64,000 nt of DNA from JASHVB01 sp035523995. GTDB lineage: Bacteria; Pseudomonadota; Alphaproteobacteria; Acetobacterales; Acetobacteraceae. The translations under genes and the position numbers were made by a program. Of the stretch, positions 45,478 to 52,993 are shown one piece after another. Numbering within the stretch: the first letter of the stretch is position 1; every line of letters begins with the position of its first letter. Location: positions 18,250-82,249 of the forward strand of contig DATKPQ010000197.1 in the NCBI GenBank assembly GCA_035523995.1, in the 5' to 3' direction. The notes beneath the pieces are model-generated. The model saw nothing but the letters and a program-made list of their open reading frames with translations, ran no database searches and had not been told where the DNA came from.

Positions 45478-46149
45478 TCACGCTGAATCCGGTTGCCGGG
45501 TTTCGGCATTGGTCGCCAGAGGCCACACCAGAGGCCACACCAGAGGCCACACCAATCGATCCCAGGTGAGACCGATAACTTCTGTTTGGCCACCCCATCG
45601 CGCGCCCGCTCGTTCCGCAACTTGCCGCGACCGCGCATTCGCCGGCAGAATGACCGAAACGAGACGGGAAAGTCCCAGGACGTCCCCCGCGCAGTCCCGA
45701 ACACAACGTGCTGCTTCCGTCGCATAACCTTGGCCCCAGAAGGACGGATCGAACGTAAAGCCAAGCTCACATTCGAAACACAGCGAGACACCAGCGGGCG
45801 CATTTCTGCGGTCGAACCAGCCTCGCCGCATCGCTGGTTCCGCCGTGACGTCGACCGCGAGGTCCGTCAGGCCGCAACGTCCGATCAACGCTCCATCCTC
45901 CCTGCGCACCACCGCGAGACAGCCAAGCCGGAGTTGTTCGTAACTCACAAGGGTCGCGCGCAACCACGCCTCGGTCCATTCGGGCGAGCGCGGCTGACCT
46001 CCCGGGTAAAGATAGCGCGTTACCGCCGGAATTGAGTGGAGGCGTACAAAGAAGGACAGATCGTCCTCTGCGATGCGACGCAGCACGAGGCGTGTCGACT
46101 CCAGCCGGTCCGTGCCATACGCCAGGGTCATTTTGCGGGAGACTCCCAT
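45478..46149 (-). CDS. GNAT-family acetyltransferase (RimJ/RimL type) with repeat-encoded tail
   Basis: This 223-residue protein has the RimJ/RimL-type N-terminus R-L-V-L-R-R-I-A-E-D-D-L-S-F-F, a central G-A-L-I-G-R-C-G-L and the acetyl-CoA-binding region F-W-G-Q-G-Y-A-T-E-A-A, followed by A-N-A-R-S-R-Q-V-A-E-R-A-G. The substrate is unknown. The C-terminus reads W-P-L-V-W-P-L-V-W-P-L-A, coded by three 12-base repeats (45518-45553) and probably unstable in copy number. Both ATG 46149 and ATG 46131 are possible starts; the second, with GGGAG upstream, puts the protein closer to typical length. Confidence 0.85.
   Translation of the reverse strand: MGVSRKMTLAYGTDRLESTRLVLRRIAEDDLSFFVRLHSIPAVTRYLYPGGQPRSPEWTEAWLRATLVSYEQLRLGCLAVVRREDGALIGRCGLTDLAVDVTAEPAMRRGWFDRRNAPAGVSLCFECELGFTFDPSFWGQGYATEAARCVRDCAGDVLGLSRLVSVILPANARSRQVAERAGARWGGQTEVIGLTWDRLVWPLVWPLVWPLATNAETRQPDSA
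45518..45553. repeat. three tandem copies of a 12-base repeat
   Basis: The unit AGAGGCCACACC occurs three times without change at 45518-45529, 45530-45541 and 45542-45553. It lies within the 3' part of the acetyltransferase gene and encodes the repeated W-P-L-V tetrapeptide. Copy-number change would keep the frame. Confidence 0.9.
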
Positions 46150-46201
46150 CTCACCCGGTTGTCAGGCGAACCAGGCTGCGTCTGTTGGACGGCGCTTAGT
46201 C

Positions 46202-47896
46202 CTACGCCACTGCTTTTGCCGCCATTTCCAATTCGCGCGCCATCGTCTCCCGCATGACGAATTTCTGCACCTTGCCCGTCACCGTCATCGGATAGCTCTC
46301 CACGAAGCGCACATAGCGCGGGATTTTGAAATGCGTGATGCGGCCGCGACAGAACGCCTTGATCTCCTCCTCCGTCGCCGTCATTCCCTCCCGCAGCTTG
46401 ATCCAGGCGCACAGCTCCTCGCCGTAGAACGCGTCCGCCACGCCGAAAACCTGCACGTCTGCCACCGCCGGATGCGCGTACAGGAATTCCTCCACCTCGC
46501 GCGGATAGATGTTCTCGCCGCCGCGGATCACCATGTCCTTGCTGCGGCCTGTGATCGTGACGTAGCCGTCCGCGTCCATCATTCCCAGGTCGCCGGTGTG
46601 CATCCAGCGGGCCTTGTCGATCGCCTCCGCGGTCTGCGCAGCGCCGTTCCAATAGCCTTGCATCACCAGATAGCCGCGCGTGCAAATCTCGCCCTGCACA
46701 CCGCGCGGCACGGTGCGGCCCTCCGGATCGACAATCTTGATCTCGGCATGCGGATGCACCCGCCCCACCGTCGTCACCCGCTGCGCCAGCGAGTCGGTGC
46801 CACTGGTCTGCGTACTCACCGGCGAGGTCTCCGTCATACCGTACACGATCGTCAGATCGTGCATGCCAAGATCATCGATCAAACGGCGCATGATCGACTC
46901 CGGGCACGGTGCGCCGCCGATGAAGCCCTTGCGCAGCCTGGAAAGATCGAAGCGCGCGAACTCCGGATGGTTGAGCATCGCGATGAACATCGTCGGCACG
47001 GCACCCAGCCCGGTGCAGCGCTCGTCATGCAGCGCCTCCAGCATCGCGGTCGCATCGAAGCCCTCCCCCGGATAGACCATGGTCGCGCCGTGCACCACGC
47101 CCATCAGGCTGCAGGCCACCATGCCGCCGCAGTGGTACAGCGGCAGCGGCGCACAGAAGCGATCGCCCGGCACGGTGCTGCAGGCACGGCCGATGAAGCA
47201 GGCATTGTTGACGATGCCGTGGTGCGTCAGCGTCGCCGCCTTCGGCGAACCGGTGGTCCCGGACGTGAACTGGATGTTGATCGGATCGTCCGGACTCAAC
47301 GTCTCTGCCAGTTCTACAAGCCGCGCATGCTCTGCCGGGCCACCGCGGCGCAGCACATCGGAAAACGTCAGGAAGCCGGGTTCGTCCGTCTCGCCGACAT
47401 GGATCAGCGTGGACAAATGCGGCAGCCGGTGCGCTTGCAACGCGCCGGGCGTGCTGGATGCGATCTCCGGTGCGATTTGGCGCAGCATATCGATATAGTC
47501 TGTCGTCTTGAACCGGTCGGCGCAGATCAGCGCGCGGCACTCCACTTTGTTCAGCGCATACTCCAGTTCCGCGACGCGATAGGCAGGGTTGATGTTCACC
47601 ATGATCAGTCCGGCTTTGGCGGTGCCATACTGAGTCAGTACCCAGGCGGCATTGTTGGGCGACCAGATGCCGACACGGTCGCCCGGCTGCAGCCCCAGCG
47701 CCAGCAATCCTGCAGCCAGGTCGTTCACCGCGCGCTGCATCCCGGCATAGGTCATACGCACGTCCTGATCACGGACCACGAAGGCTTCGTGGTCAGGCCA
47801 GCGCGCGACGGTGGCGTCGAAGCAATTGCCGATGGTTTCGTGGCACAGCGGCATGTCGCTCGCACCATGTGCGTAGCTGAGCGCCTGGTTGCCCAT
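46202..47896 (-). CDS. AMP-dependent acyl-CoA ligase (long/medium-chain fatty acid type)
   Basis: The enzyme activates a fatty or other carboxylic acid through an acyl-adenylate to acyl-CoA. The 564-residue protein has the P-loop-like motif F-T-S-G-T-T-G-S-P-K, Y-G-M-T-E-T-S-P, the hinge region T-G-D-L-G, and G-R-S-K-D-M-V-I-R-G-G-E-N-I-Y-P-R-E with a catalytic lysine in V-T-G-K-V-Q-K. It starts at ATG 47896 preceded by AAAGGGAGGTAG. Long-chain fatty acid CoA ligase is the closest match; substrate is not certain. It stands alone, upstream of the GNAT gene on the same strand. Confidence 0.93.
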   Translation of the reverse strand: MGNQALSYAHGASDMPLCHETIGNCFDATVARWPDHEAFVVRDQDVRMTYAGMQRAVNDLAAGLLALGLQPGDRVGIWSPNNAAWVLTQYGTAKAGLIMVNINPAYRVAELEYALNKVECRALICADRFKTTDYIDMLRQIAPEIASSTPGALQAHRLPHLSTLIHVGETDEPGFLTFSDVLRRGGPAEHARLVELAETLSPDDPINIQFTSGTTGSPKAATLTHHGIVNNACFIGRACSTVPGDRFCAPLPLYHCGGMVACSLMGVVHGATMVYPGEGFDATAMLEALHDERCTGLGAVPTMFIAMLNHPEFARFDLSRLRKGFIGGAPCPESIMRRLIDDLGMHDLTIVYGMTETSPVSTQTSGTDSLAQRVTTVGRVHPHAEIKIVDPEGRTVPRGVQGEICTRGYLVMQGYWNGAAQTAEAIDKARWMHTGDLGMMDADGYVTITGRSKDMVIRGGENIYPREVEEFLYAHPAVADVQVFGVADAFYGEELCAWIKLREGMTATEEEIKAFCRGRITHFKIPRYVRFVESYPMTVTGKVQKFVMRETMARELEMAAKAVA

Positions 47897-47962
47897 CCGT
47901 CTACCTCCCTTTGATTGATTGTTTGCGGGCAGCCTAGCACGAGCCTGGCGGGACAGTTTGGC

Positions 47963-48757
47963 CTATTTCACAGGCCGGCGCTGGATCACGCCGACAGCCA
48001 ACAACAGCAGCGCCACCAGACCGACGATAACCGTGGCCAGGGCATAGAGTTCCGGTGTGGGGCCAAGGCGGAGTGAGGAGAACACCACCATCGGCAGCGT
48101 CGAGGCCCCGGGGCCGGAGGTGAAGCTCGCCACCACCACATCGTCCAGCGACAAGGTGAACGAGAGCAACCAACCGGAGACCAGGGCGGGAGCGAGCAAG
48201 GGCAGTGTGATCAAAGCGAAAGTCCGCCAGGGCGGTGCATAGAGGTCGGCGGCGGCTTCCTCCAGGATGGTTCCGGCATCGGCGAGCCGGGCGCGAACCA
48301 CCACAGCGACATAGGCCACCGAGACCGAAGCATGCGCCAACGTGACCGTTGTCGCCCCACGCTGTGCCGGCCAGCCGATGAGTTGCTCGGACGCGACAAA
48401 CAACAGCAGTAGCGACAGGCCGGTGATGACCTCCGGCAGGACCAAAGGTGCGGCGACGGCGGCAGTGAAGGCGGTACGGGCGCGGAATGCGCCGAATCGT
48501 GCCAGGACGTAGCCGGCCACCATGCCGACGAGCAATGCCAGCGTCGCGGAGGCGGCGGCGATGCGCAGAGACAGCAGTGCGGCGTCGATCAGCGCGCGGT
48601 CATGCGCCAAGGTGATGTACCAGCGTGTCGAGAAACCGGCCCAGGCGGTCACGAGGCTCGATGCGTTGAAGCTCAGGGTGATCAGGAACGCGATGGGCGC
48701 GTAAAGAAAGACGTAGCCTGCAATCAGCCAGGCGATGAGTGGACGCCGGCCGGTCAT
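47963..48757 (-). CDS. spermidine/putrescine-type ABC transporter permease, PotI-like
   Basis: One of two permeases for a polyamine-type importer. The 264-residue form (ATG 48757) has about six membrane spans, starting with L-I-A-W-L-I-A-G-Y-V-F-L-Y-A-P, and the coupling loop E-E-A-A-A-D-L-Y-A-P-P-W-R, typical of the PotC/PotI group. The frame is open to 48805 through a repeat and that extension is rejected. It follows the PotH-like gene with a 19-base gap, in the order binding protein, ATPase, permease, permease. Confidence 0.9.
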   Translation of the reverse strand: MTGRRPLIAWLIAGYVFLYAPIAFLITLSFNASSLVTAWAGFSTRWYITLAHDRALIDAALLSLRIAAASATLALLVGMVAGYVLARFGAFRARTAFTAAVAAPLVLPEVITGLSLLLLFVASEQLIGWPAQRGATTVTLAHASVSVAYVAVVVRARLADAGTILEEAAADLYAPPWRTFALITLPLLAPALVSGWLLSFTLSLDDVVVASFTSGPGASTLPMVVFSSLRLGPTPELYALATVIVGLVALLLLAVGVIQRRPVK

Positions 48758-48776
48758 GGCGAGGCCGCCGATTGCG

Positions 48777-48849
48777 TCATTGCGGGGAGCGCAGCGACGA
48801 AGCAACCACCTGCGGGGGATTACTTCGTTGTTTCATTGCTCGAAATGAC
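48777..48849. repeat. palindromic repeat fused to the 3' end of the PotH-like gene
   Basis: The arms 48777-48805 and 48820-48849 are imperfect reverse complements of about 29 bases (cores TCATTGCGGGGAGCGCAGC and the GAAACAACGAAG-like complement). The whole element is translated on the - strand as the last 24 residues of the upstream permease, and its stop codon lies in the outer arm. The motif TCATTGCGgGGAGCGnAGCGACGAAGCAA is familiar from many proteobacterial genomes. Confidence 0.75.
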
Positions 48850-49694
48850 ACCGAAAGCAGCGCCCAGGTTGCCAACGGCACGATCAGCAACAAAACCAGC
48901 AGCATGCACGCGAGCGCCGAGGCCGTGGGCCAGTCACGGTTCTCGAAGAACTCGTTCCACAGCACGCGCCCGATCAACTGCGCCTGTGGGCCGCCGAGCA
49001 ATTCGGGAATTACGTACTCGCCGACTGCCGGGATGAACACCAGCAGCGAACCGGCCCAGACACCTGGCAACGACAGCGGCAGCGTTACGGAAAGGAATCC
49101 GCGCCAAGGTGGCGCACCAAGATCGCCCGCGGCTTCCAGCAACGCAGGATCCAGCCGTGTCAGGCGCGCATAGAGCGGCAGCACCATGAACGGCACATAG
49201 GTATAAACGATGCCGATATACATCGCCGTGTCGGTATAAAGCAGCCGCATCGGTGCCAGGTGGCAGAACGTCAGTGCGGTGTTGATCCAGCCATTGTCCT
49301 GCAGCAGTCCGATCCAGGCGTTGATGCGCATCAGGAAGCCGGTCCAGAACGGCAGCATCAGAGCAAGCAACAACGGGTTGCGCCAGTGCTCTGGCGCGCG
49401 CGCGATGGCAAGCGCCATCGGATAGCCGATCAGCAGGCAGATCAGCGTCGAGAGCCCCGCCACGCGCAAGCTGTGCAGGAAGGCGCCGCGATACAGCGGA
49501 TCGGTGAGGATGAGTTTGAAATTGTCGGCGGTCACGCGCAGGTGCGGAATCCCGCCGATCCAGTGCATCAGCGGCGCGAAGGGGGGCACGCCGTCGGCGG
49601 GCTGGGAGAGCGCGATCTTCAGGACGATGGCGGTGGGGAGCAACAGGAAGGCGACAAGCCAGATCCACGGCACAGCCAGGACAAGGGCGCGCAT
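48777..49694 (-). CDS. spermidine/putrescine-type ABC transporter permease, PotH-like
   Basis: This permease (305 residues) has six predicted spans, opening with R-A-L-V-L-A-V-P-W-I-W-L-V-A-F-L-L-L-P, and contains the E-A-A-G-D-L-G-A-P-P-W-R-G coupling loop and V-I-P-E-L-L-G-G-P. The best start is ATG 49694; upstream the frame runs into a family B repeat, whose GGGAGAGG provides the ribosome-binding site nine bases before the ATG. The last 24 residues are encoded by a different palindromic repeat and replace or extend the normal C-terminus. The ATPase gene lies upstream, separated only by the repeat. Confidence 0.9.
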   Translation of the reverse strand: MRALVLAVPWIWLVAFLLLPTAIVLKIALSQPADGVPPFAPLMHWIGGIPHLRVTADNFKLILTDPLYRGAFLHSLRVAGLSTLICLLIGYPMALAIARAPEHWRNPLLLALMLPFWTGFLMRINAWIGLLQDNGWINTALTFCHLAPMRLLYTDTAMYIGIVYTYVPFMVLPLYARLTRLDPALLEAAGDLGAPPWRGFLSVTLPLSLPGVWAGSLLVFIPAVGEYVIPELLGGPQAQLIGRVLWNEFFENRDWPTASALACMLLVLLLIVPLATWALLSVSFRAMKQRSNPPQVVASSLRSPQ

Positions 49695-49699
49695 GAAGG

Positions 49700-49815
49700 A
49701 AACCTCTCCCGCGCGAAGCGTGGGAGAGGTCGAGGTGCGCAGCACCGGGGGCGAGGGTGATCGGGTCGGCACATCGCCCATTAAACCCTCGTACCGACCC
49801 GATCGCCTTCAGCCT
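49700..49815. repeat. family B repeat at the ATPase-permease junction
   Basis: A hairpin ACCTCTCCC...GGGAGAGGT (49701-49730) is followed by a longer inverted pair around GAGGGTGATCGGGTCGG and CCGACCCGATCGCCTTC (about 49751-49810). It lies across the end of the ATPase gene and the start of the permease gene. It encodes the last residues of the ATPase (E-G-D-R-V-G-T-R-V) and supplies the ribosome-binding site of the permease. The same family forms 54724-54870. Confidence 0.8.
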
Positions 49816-50926
49816 CGGCGGTATCGGTTGATCCGCTTCGTGGCAAAACCGGCCACTCCCGCTCGCGCACGGGCGGTTTCGATCCCGGCAGCACGATGCA
49901 CGCCTCCGGCTGCCAGCTCAGCGTAACCGTTGCCCCCACCGCCGGTTGATCTGCGCCCAGTCCATCATGCAAAGCCTGGGTCACCCGCATCTCCGTGCCA
50001 TCCGCAAGCCGCACGCAATGCGTCAGCGCCTCACCCGCGTAGGCGCGTTCAGTCACGACGCCATCCACCACGTTCACTGCACCGTTCCCAATCCGCACCC
50101 GCTCCGGACGCAGCGCCAGCAGCGCCGACCCGGCCGCCACTGGGATCGCGGCCCGCACCATCACGCCCAGGCCCGGAAGCAACAACGCGCCATCGCGAAC
50201 CTCCACCGGCAGGATATTCGCCGCCCCCAGGAACTCCGCGACGAACCGGCTGCGCGGACGCTCGTACACTTCGGCCGGCGTACCGACCTGCAGCAGCCGG
50301 CCTTCGTGCATCACGCCGATCCGGCCGGCCATGGTCAGCGCCTCCTGCTGATCGTGCGTGACCAGGATGAAGCTGGTGCCGAGCCGCTTTTGCAGCCGCA
50401 CCAGCTCGCCTCTCGTTTCCACACGCAGGTTGCGGTCCAGCGCCGACAGCGGCTCATCCAGCAACAACAGGCGCGGATTGGGGGCCAGCGCGCGCGCCAG
50501 TGCGACACGCTGCTGCTGCCCGCCGGACAGTTGATGCGGGCGGCGGGCGCCAAACCCTTCCAGCCGCACCAGCGCCAGCATCTCGGCCACGCGAGCTGCG
50601 ATCTCGGCACGCCGGCGGTGCTGCTGGCGCAGGCCAAAGCCGATATTCGCCGCCACGCTCATATGCGGGAACAACGCATAGGATTGGAACATCGTGTTTA
50701 CCGGACGCCGGTGCGGCGGCAGGCCGGCCAGTTCGGTGCCATCCAGAGCAATGCGCCCCGCGTCGGGTTGAATAAATCCCGCGATTGAGCGCAGCAGCGT
50801 GGTCTTGCCCGAACCCGACGCGCCCAGCAGCACGAACAACTCGCCGCTTTCCAACGACAGGTCGAGACCGTGCAGCGCGACGGTGGTGCCGTAGCGGACC
50901 GTCAGGCCCTCGATATGCAACAGCAT
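49781..50926 (-). CDS. spermidine/putrescine-type ABC transporter ATPase, PotA/PotG-like
   Basis: This 381-residue ATPase powers the polyamine-type importer. It has Walker A G-A-S-G-S-G-K-T, Q-loop, signature L-S-G-G-Q-Q-Q-R, Walker B L-L-L-L-D-E-P, and the H-D-Q-Q-E-A switch histidine region, then a C-terminal TOBE domain (about 290-360). The last ten or so residues lie in a family B repeat (E-G-D-R-V-G-T-R-V), so the natural C-terminus may have been replaced. ATG 50926 is two bases from the stop of the substrate-binding protein gene. Confidence 0.94.
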   Translation of the reverse strand: MLLHIEGLTVRYGTTVALHGLDLSLESGELFVLLGASGSGKTTLLRSIAGFIQPDAGRIALDGTELAGLPPHRRPVNTMFQSYALFPHMSVAANIGFGLRQQHRRRAEIAARVAEMLALVRLEGFGARRPHQLSGGQQQRVALARALAPNPRLLLLDEPLSALDRNLRVETRGELVRLQKRLGTSFILVTHDQQEALTMAGRIGVMHEGRLLQVGTPAEVYERPRSRFVAEFLGAANILPVEVRDGALLLPGLGVMVRAAIPVAAGSALLALRPERVRIGNGAVNVVDGVVTERAYAGEALTHCVRLADGTEMRVTQALHDGLGADQPAVGATVTLSWQPEACIVLPGSKPPVREREWPVLPRSGSTDTAEAEGDRVGTRV

Positions 50927-50928
50927 GC

Positions 50929-52089
50929 TCAGTCACCGGCCTTCACGCGTTCCCACATCCGCGTCCGCGCACGCTCCGCGGCGAGCGGCACCGGGCCGAT
51001 CTGGAAGAAGCGCGCCTGGTCCGCCGCAGTCGGATAAACTGCGGGATTGTTCAGCAGCGACGGCCTGATCATCGGCCGGCTTGCCGGCACTGCATTCGGA
51101 TAGCGCGTAACGTTGGTGATGCCCGCCATCACGTCCGGCTGCAGCAGGAAGTTGATGAACTGCAATGCCAGCGCCTTGTGCGGTGCGTCGGCGGGGATGG
51201 CGAGCATGTCGAAGCCGACCTGCGCCCCCTCCTTCGGGATCACATACCGCACAGTGACGCCCTGATGCGCATGGGCGGCACGCTCCGCCGCCTGCGCCAC
51301 GTCACCCGAGTAATCCATTGCGAGACAGATTTGCCCGGTTGCCAGCGCCTCCAACGCGCCGCCGGACGCGAAATTGCGGATATAGGGGCGGATCGCCATC
51401 AAGGTCTTCTCGACCGCGGTGAGGTCGGCGGCACTGGTACTGTCCGGACTCTTGCCCAGGTAGTAGAGCACGGTCGGGATCACGTCGATTTCCGAATCCA
51501 GAATCACGATGCCGCAGGATGCCAGCTTCTTTGCCCATTTCGGCTGGAACAACAGGTCCCAACTGTCGAGCGGCGCGTCTGGCGCCAGCGCACGAATGCG
51601 GTCGGGATTGATGCCAAGGCCGGTGCTGCCGTACAGGTAGATCACGCCGTGCGCATTGCCTGGATCGGCGGCCGCAACGCGCTGCATCAGCACCGGGTCG
51701 AGGTAATGCCAGTTGGGAATACTGGCATGGCTGATCGGTGCCAGGGCGCCATCCTTGATCAGGCGGGAGAAGCTTGGCTCATCGCTCGGCACCACGATGT
51801 CATAGCCGGAATGGCCGGCGAGCAACTTCGCTTCCAGCGTTTCCAGGCTGTCGAACTCATCGTAGTTCACCCTGGCATGGAACTCCGTCTCGAAGCGCTT
51901 GAGAGCGGCCGGATCGATGTAGTCGGTCCAGTTGTAGACGTTCAGCACGCGCTGCTGCGCCTGTGCCGGCAGCCCGAGCGCCACCATGCCCACCAGCATT
52001 GAAGCCGCCGCGATGCAGACACGCACCAGCCGTGCGATGCCATTGCATGCGCCTGCCTCTCCGCCCCTCGCGGCAGCCGTCTCTGCCAT
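50929..52089 (-). CDS. spermidine/putrescine-binding periplasmic protein, PotD/PotF-like
   Basis: The receptor of the polyamine-type importer. The 386-residue precursor has a signal peptide (I-A-A-A-S-M-L-V-G-M-V-A-L-G-L-P, cleaved near A-Q-A-Q) and the characteristic V-L-N-V-Y-N-W-T-D-Y-I-D-P opening, with F-D-S-L-E-T-L-E-A-K-L-L-A-G-H-S-G-Y-D after it. Later motifs include V-I-Y-L-Y-G-S-T-G-L-G and Y-S-G-D. AGGGG precedes ATG 52089. It is first in the order binding protein, ATPase, permease, permease. Polyamines are the family's usual ligands; putrescine or spermidine cannot be told apart here. Confidence 0.94.
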   Translation of the reverse strand: MAETAAARGGEAGACNGIARLVRVCIAAASMLVGMVALGLPAQAQQRVLNVYNWTDYIDPAALKRFETEFHARVNYDEFDSLETLEAKLLAGHSGYDIVVPSDEPSFSRLIKDGALAPISHASIPNWHYLDPVLMQRVAAADPGNAHGVIYLYGSTGLGINPDRIRALAPDAPLDSWDLLFQPKWAKKLASCGIVILDSEIDVIPTVLYYLGKSPDSTSAADLTAVEKTLMAIRPYIRNFASGGALEALATGQICLAMDYSGDVAQAAERAAHAHQGVTVRYVIPKEGAQVGFDMLAIPADAPHKALALQFINFLLQPDVMAGITNVTRYPNAVPASRPMIRPSLLNNPAVYPTAADQARFFQIGPVPLAAERARTRMWERVKAGD

Positions 52090-52307
52090 GCTCGCCCCTT
52101 TCTGCTCGCCCCCCGCACCATGCTAGGCGAGGTTTGGCCTGTTTGCACCAGATTGGATGGCTTGCCGTCGTGCCCGGTTTCAACTCGATCCGCTGGTTTC
52201 CCACCACGACAGAAGGTCGCGCACGGTGTTGCATGACGGAAACACACCAGCAACAAACTCACGCTATCCGTGCGATAGCCGCGGTTCAGACCGCGAGGAG
52301 TAATCTC

Positions 52308-52514
52308 ATGCTGAAATCCCTGGCTTTGGCCATTGCCCTGATCGGTACGACGGCTGCTCTTCAAGGTTGCGCCTACGACCCGGCGACCGGCACGTACGTG
52401 CCGTGTTGTGCGTATCCCGCCGTGTACCCGGCTTATCCGGCCTATGGCTACTATCCGCCTGTGGTCGGCGGCGTGGTGGTCGGTGGCGGATGGCACGGCG
52501 GCTGGTACCGGTAG
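52308..52514 (+). CDS. small YP- and G-rich lipoprotein of unknown function
   Basis: The 68-residue product starts at ATG 52308 with GAGGAG upstream. It has a lipoprotein signal with lipobox L-Q-G-C and the lipidated cysteine at residue 21, then a short mature part that is very rich in tyrosine, proline and glycine (Y-P-A-Y-P-A-Y-G-Y-Y-P-P, then V-V-G-G-G-W-H-G-G). No conserved domain is recognised. Short lipoproteins of this composition are common in proteobacterial envelopes. Confidence 0.75.
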   Translation: MLKSLALAIALIGTTAALQGCAYDPATGTYVPCCAYPAVYPAYPAYGYYPPVVGGVVVGGGWHGGWYR

Positions 52515-52600
52515 TAGCGCGGTCGACCGAGCCCAGCGTGCCACTGATCGTCCACCCTCGGCGAAAACAGCCGGATGATCGCGTGAACCGCCGGAGCGAG

Positions 52601-52699
52601 ATGGAGGACTGGTGGGCCGTGATCCTCACAGTCGGCTTGCTCGCCTGCGGCGCAGCGTTAGTGTTGTACGTCCTATTGGAGTGGGCGGCAGGGATGTAG
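52601..52699 (+). CDS. possible tiny single-span membrane peptide
   Basis: A 32-residue frame from ATG 52601 (CGGAG upstream), or 38 residues from GTG 52583, encodes one strongly hydrophobic segment: V-I-L-T-V-G-L-L-A-C-G-A-A-L-V-L-Y-V-L-L. The W-W pair before and W-A-A-G-M after resemble single-span small membrane proteins. Not recognised; length makes coding uncertain. It lies 86 bases after the small lipoprotein gene. Confidence 0.35.
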   Translation: MEDWWAVILTVGLLACGAALVLYVLLEWAAGM

Positions 52700-52740
52700 A
52701 GGCTGCGGTGCATCCGAAGCAGAAGCCGCAGGCGCCTGTC

Positions 52741-52965
52741 TCAAGCGGCTTCCGCACGGGCGACAGGTTCAGCTTTTCCCAGGCCGCATTTCTTGAACTT
52801 TTTGCTGCTGCCGCACCGGCATGGGTCATTGCGGCCGACGTGACGCAGCGGATTGCGATAGAAATCGCCCTCAAGCCGCACGGCGCCTTGGCCCGCGGCC
52901 GGGTAAGCCGTCGAAGGTTCGCGACTGGCCTGTTCCGTGGCCTGCAGCAGAGTCGTCGAACGCAA
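52741..52965 (-). CDS. small SEC-C motif protein
   Basis: The 74-residue product ends with G-R-N-D-P-C-R-C-G-S-S-K-K-F-K-K-C, the zinc-binding SEC-C motif known from the C-terminus of SecA and many stand-alone small proteins. The remainder is basic. The TTG at 52965 is the only start in frame and has a weak ribosome-binding site. It lies 28 bases downstream of the haloacetate dehalogenase gene on the same strand, so it may be cotranscribed. No function beyond metal binding can be stated. Confidence 0.7.
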   Translation of the reverse strand: MRSTTLLQATEQASREPSTAYPAAGQGAVRLEGDFYRNPLRHVGRNDPCRCGSSKKFKKCGLGKAEPVARAEAA

Positions 52966-52993
52966 TTGCCGCCAGGTCCGTCATTGTACCCCC

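Noticed and set aside
44901..45803. N-terminal extension of TilS
   Set aside because: The TilS domain starts at about 44900; the rest is antisense or repeat-related and has no domain.
48758..48805. Extended start of the PotI-like permease
   Set aside because: The extra residues come from the palindromic repeat and hold no membrane feature.
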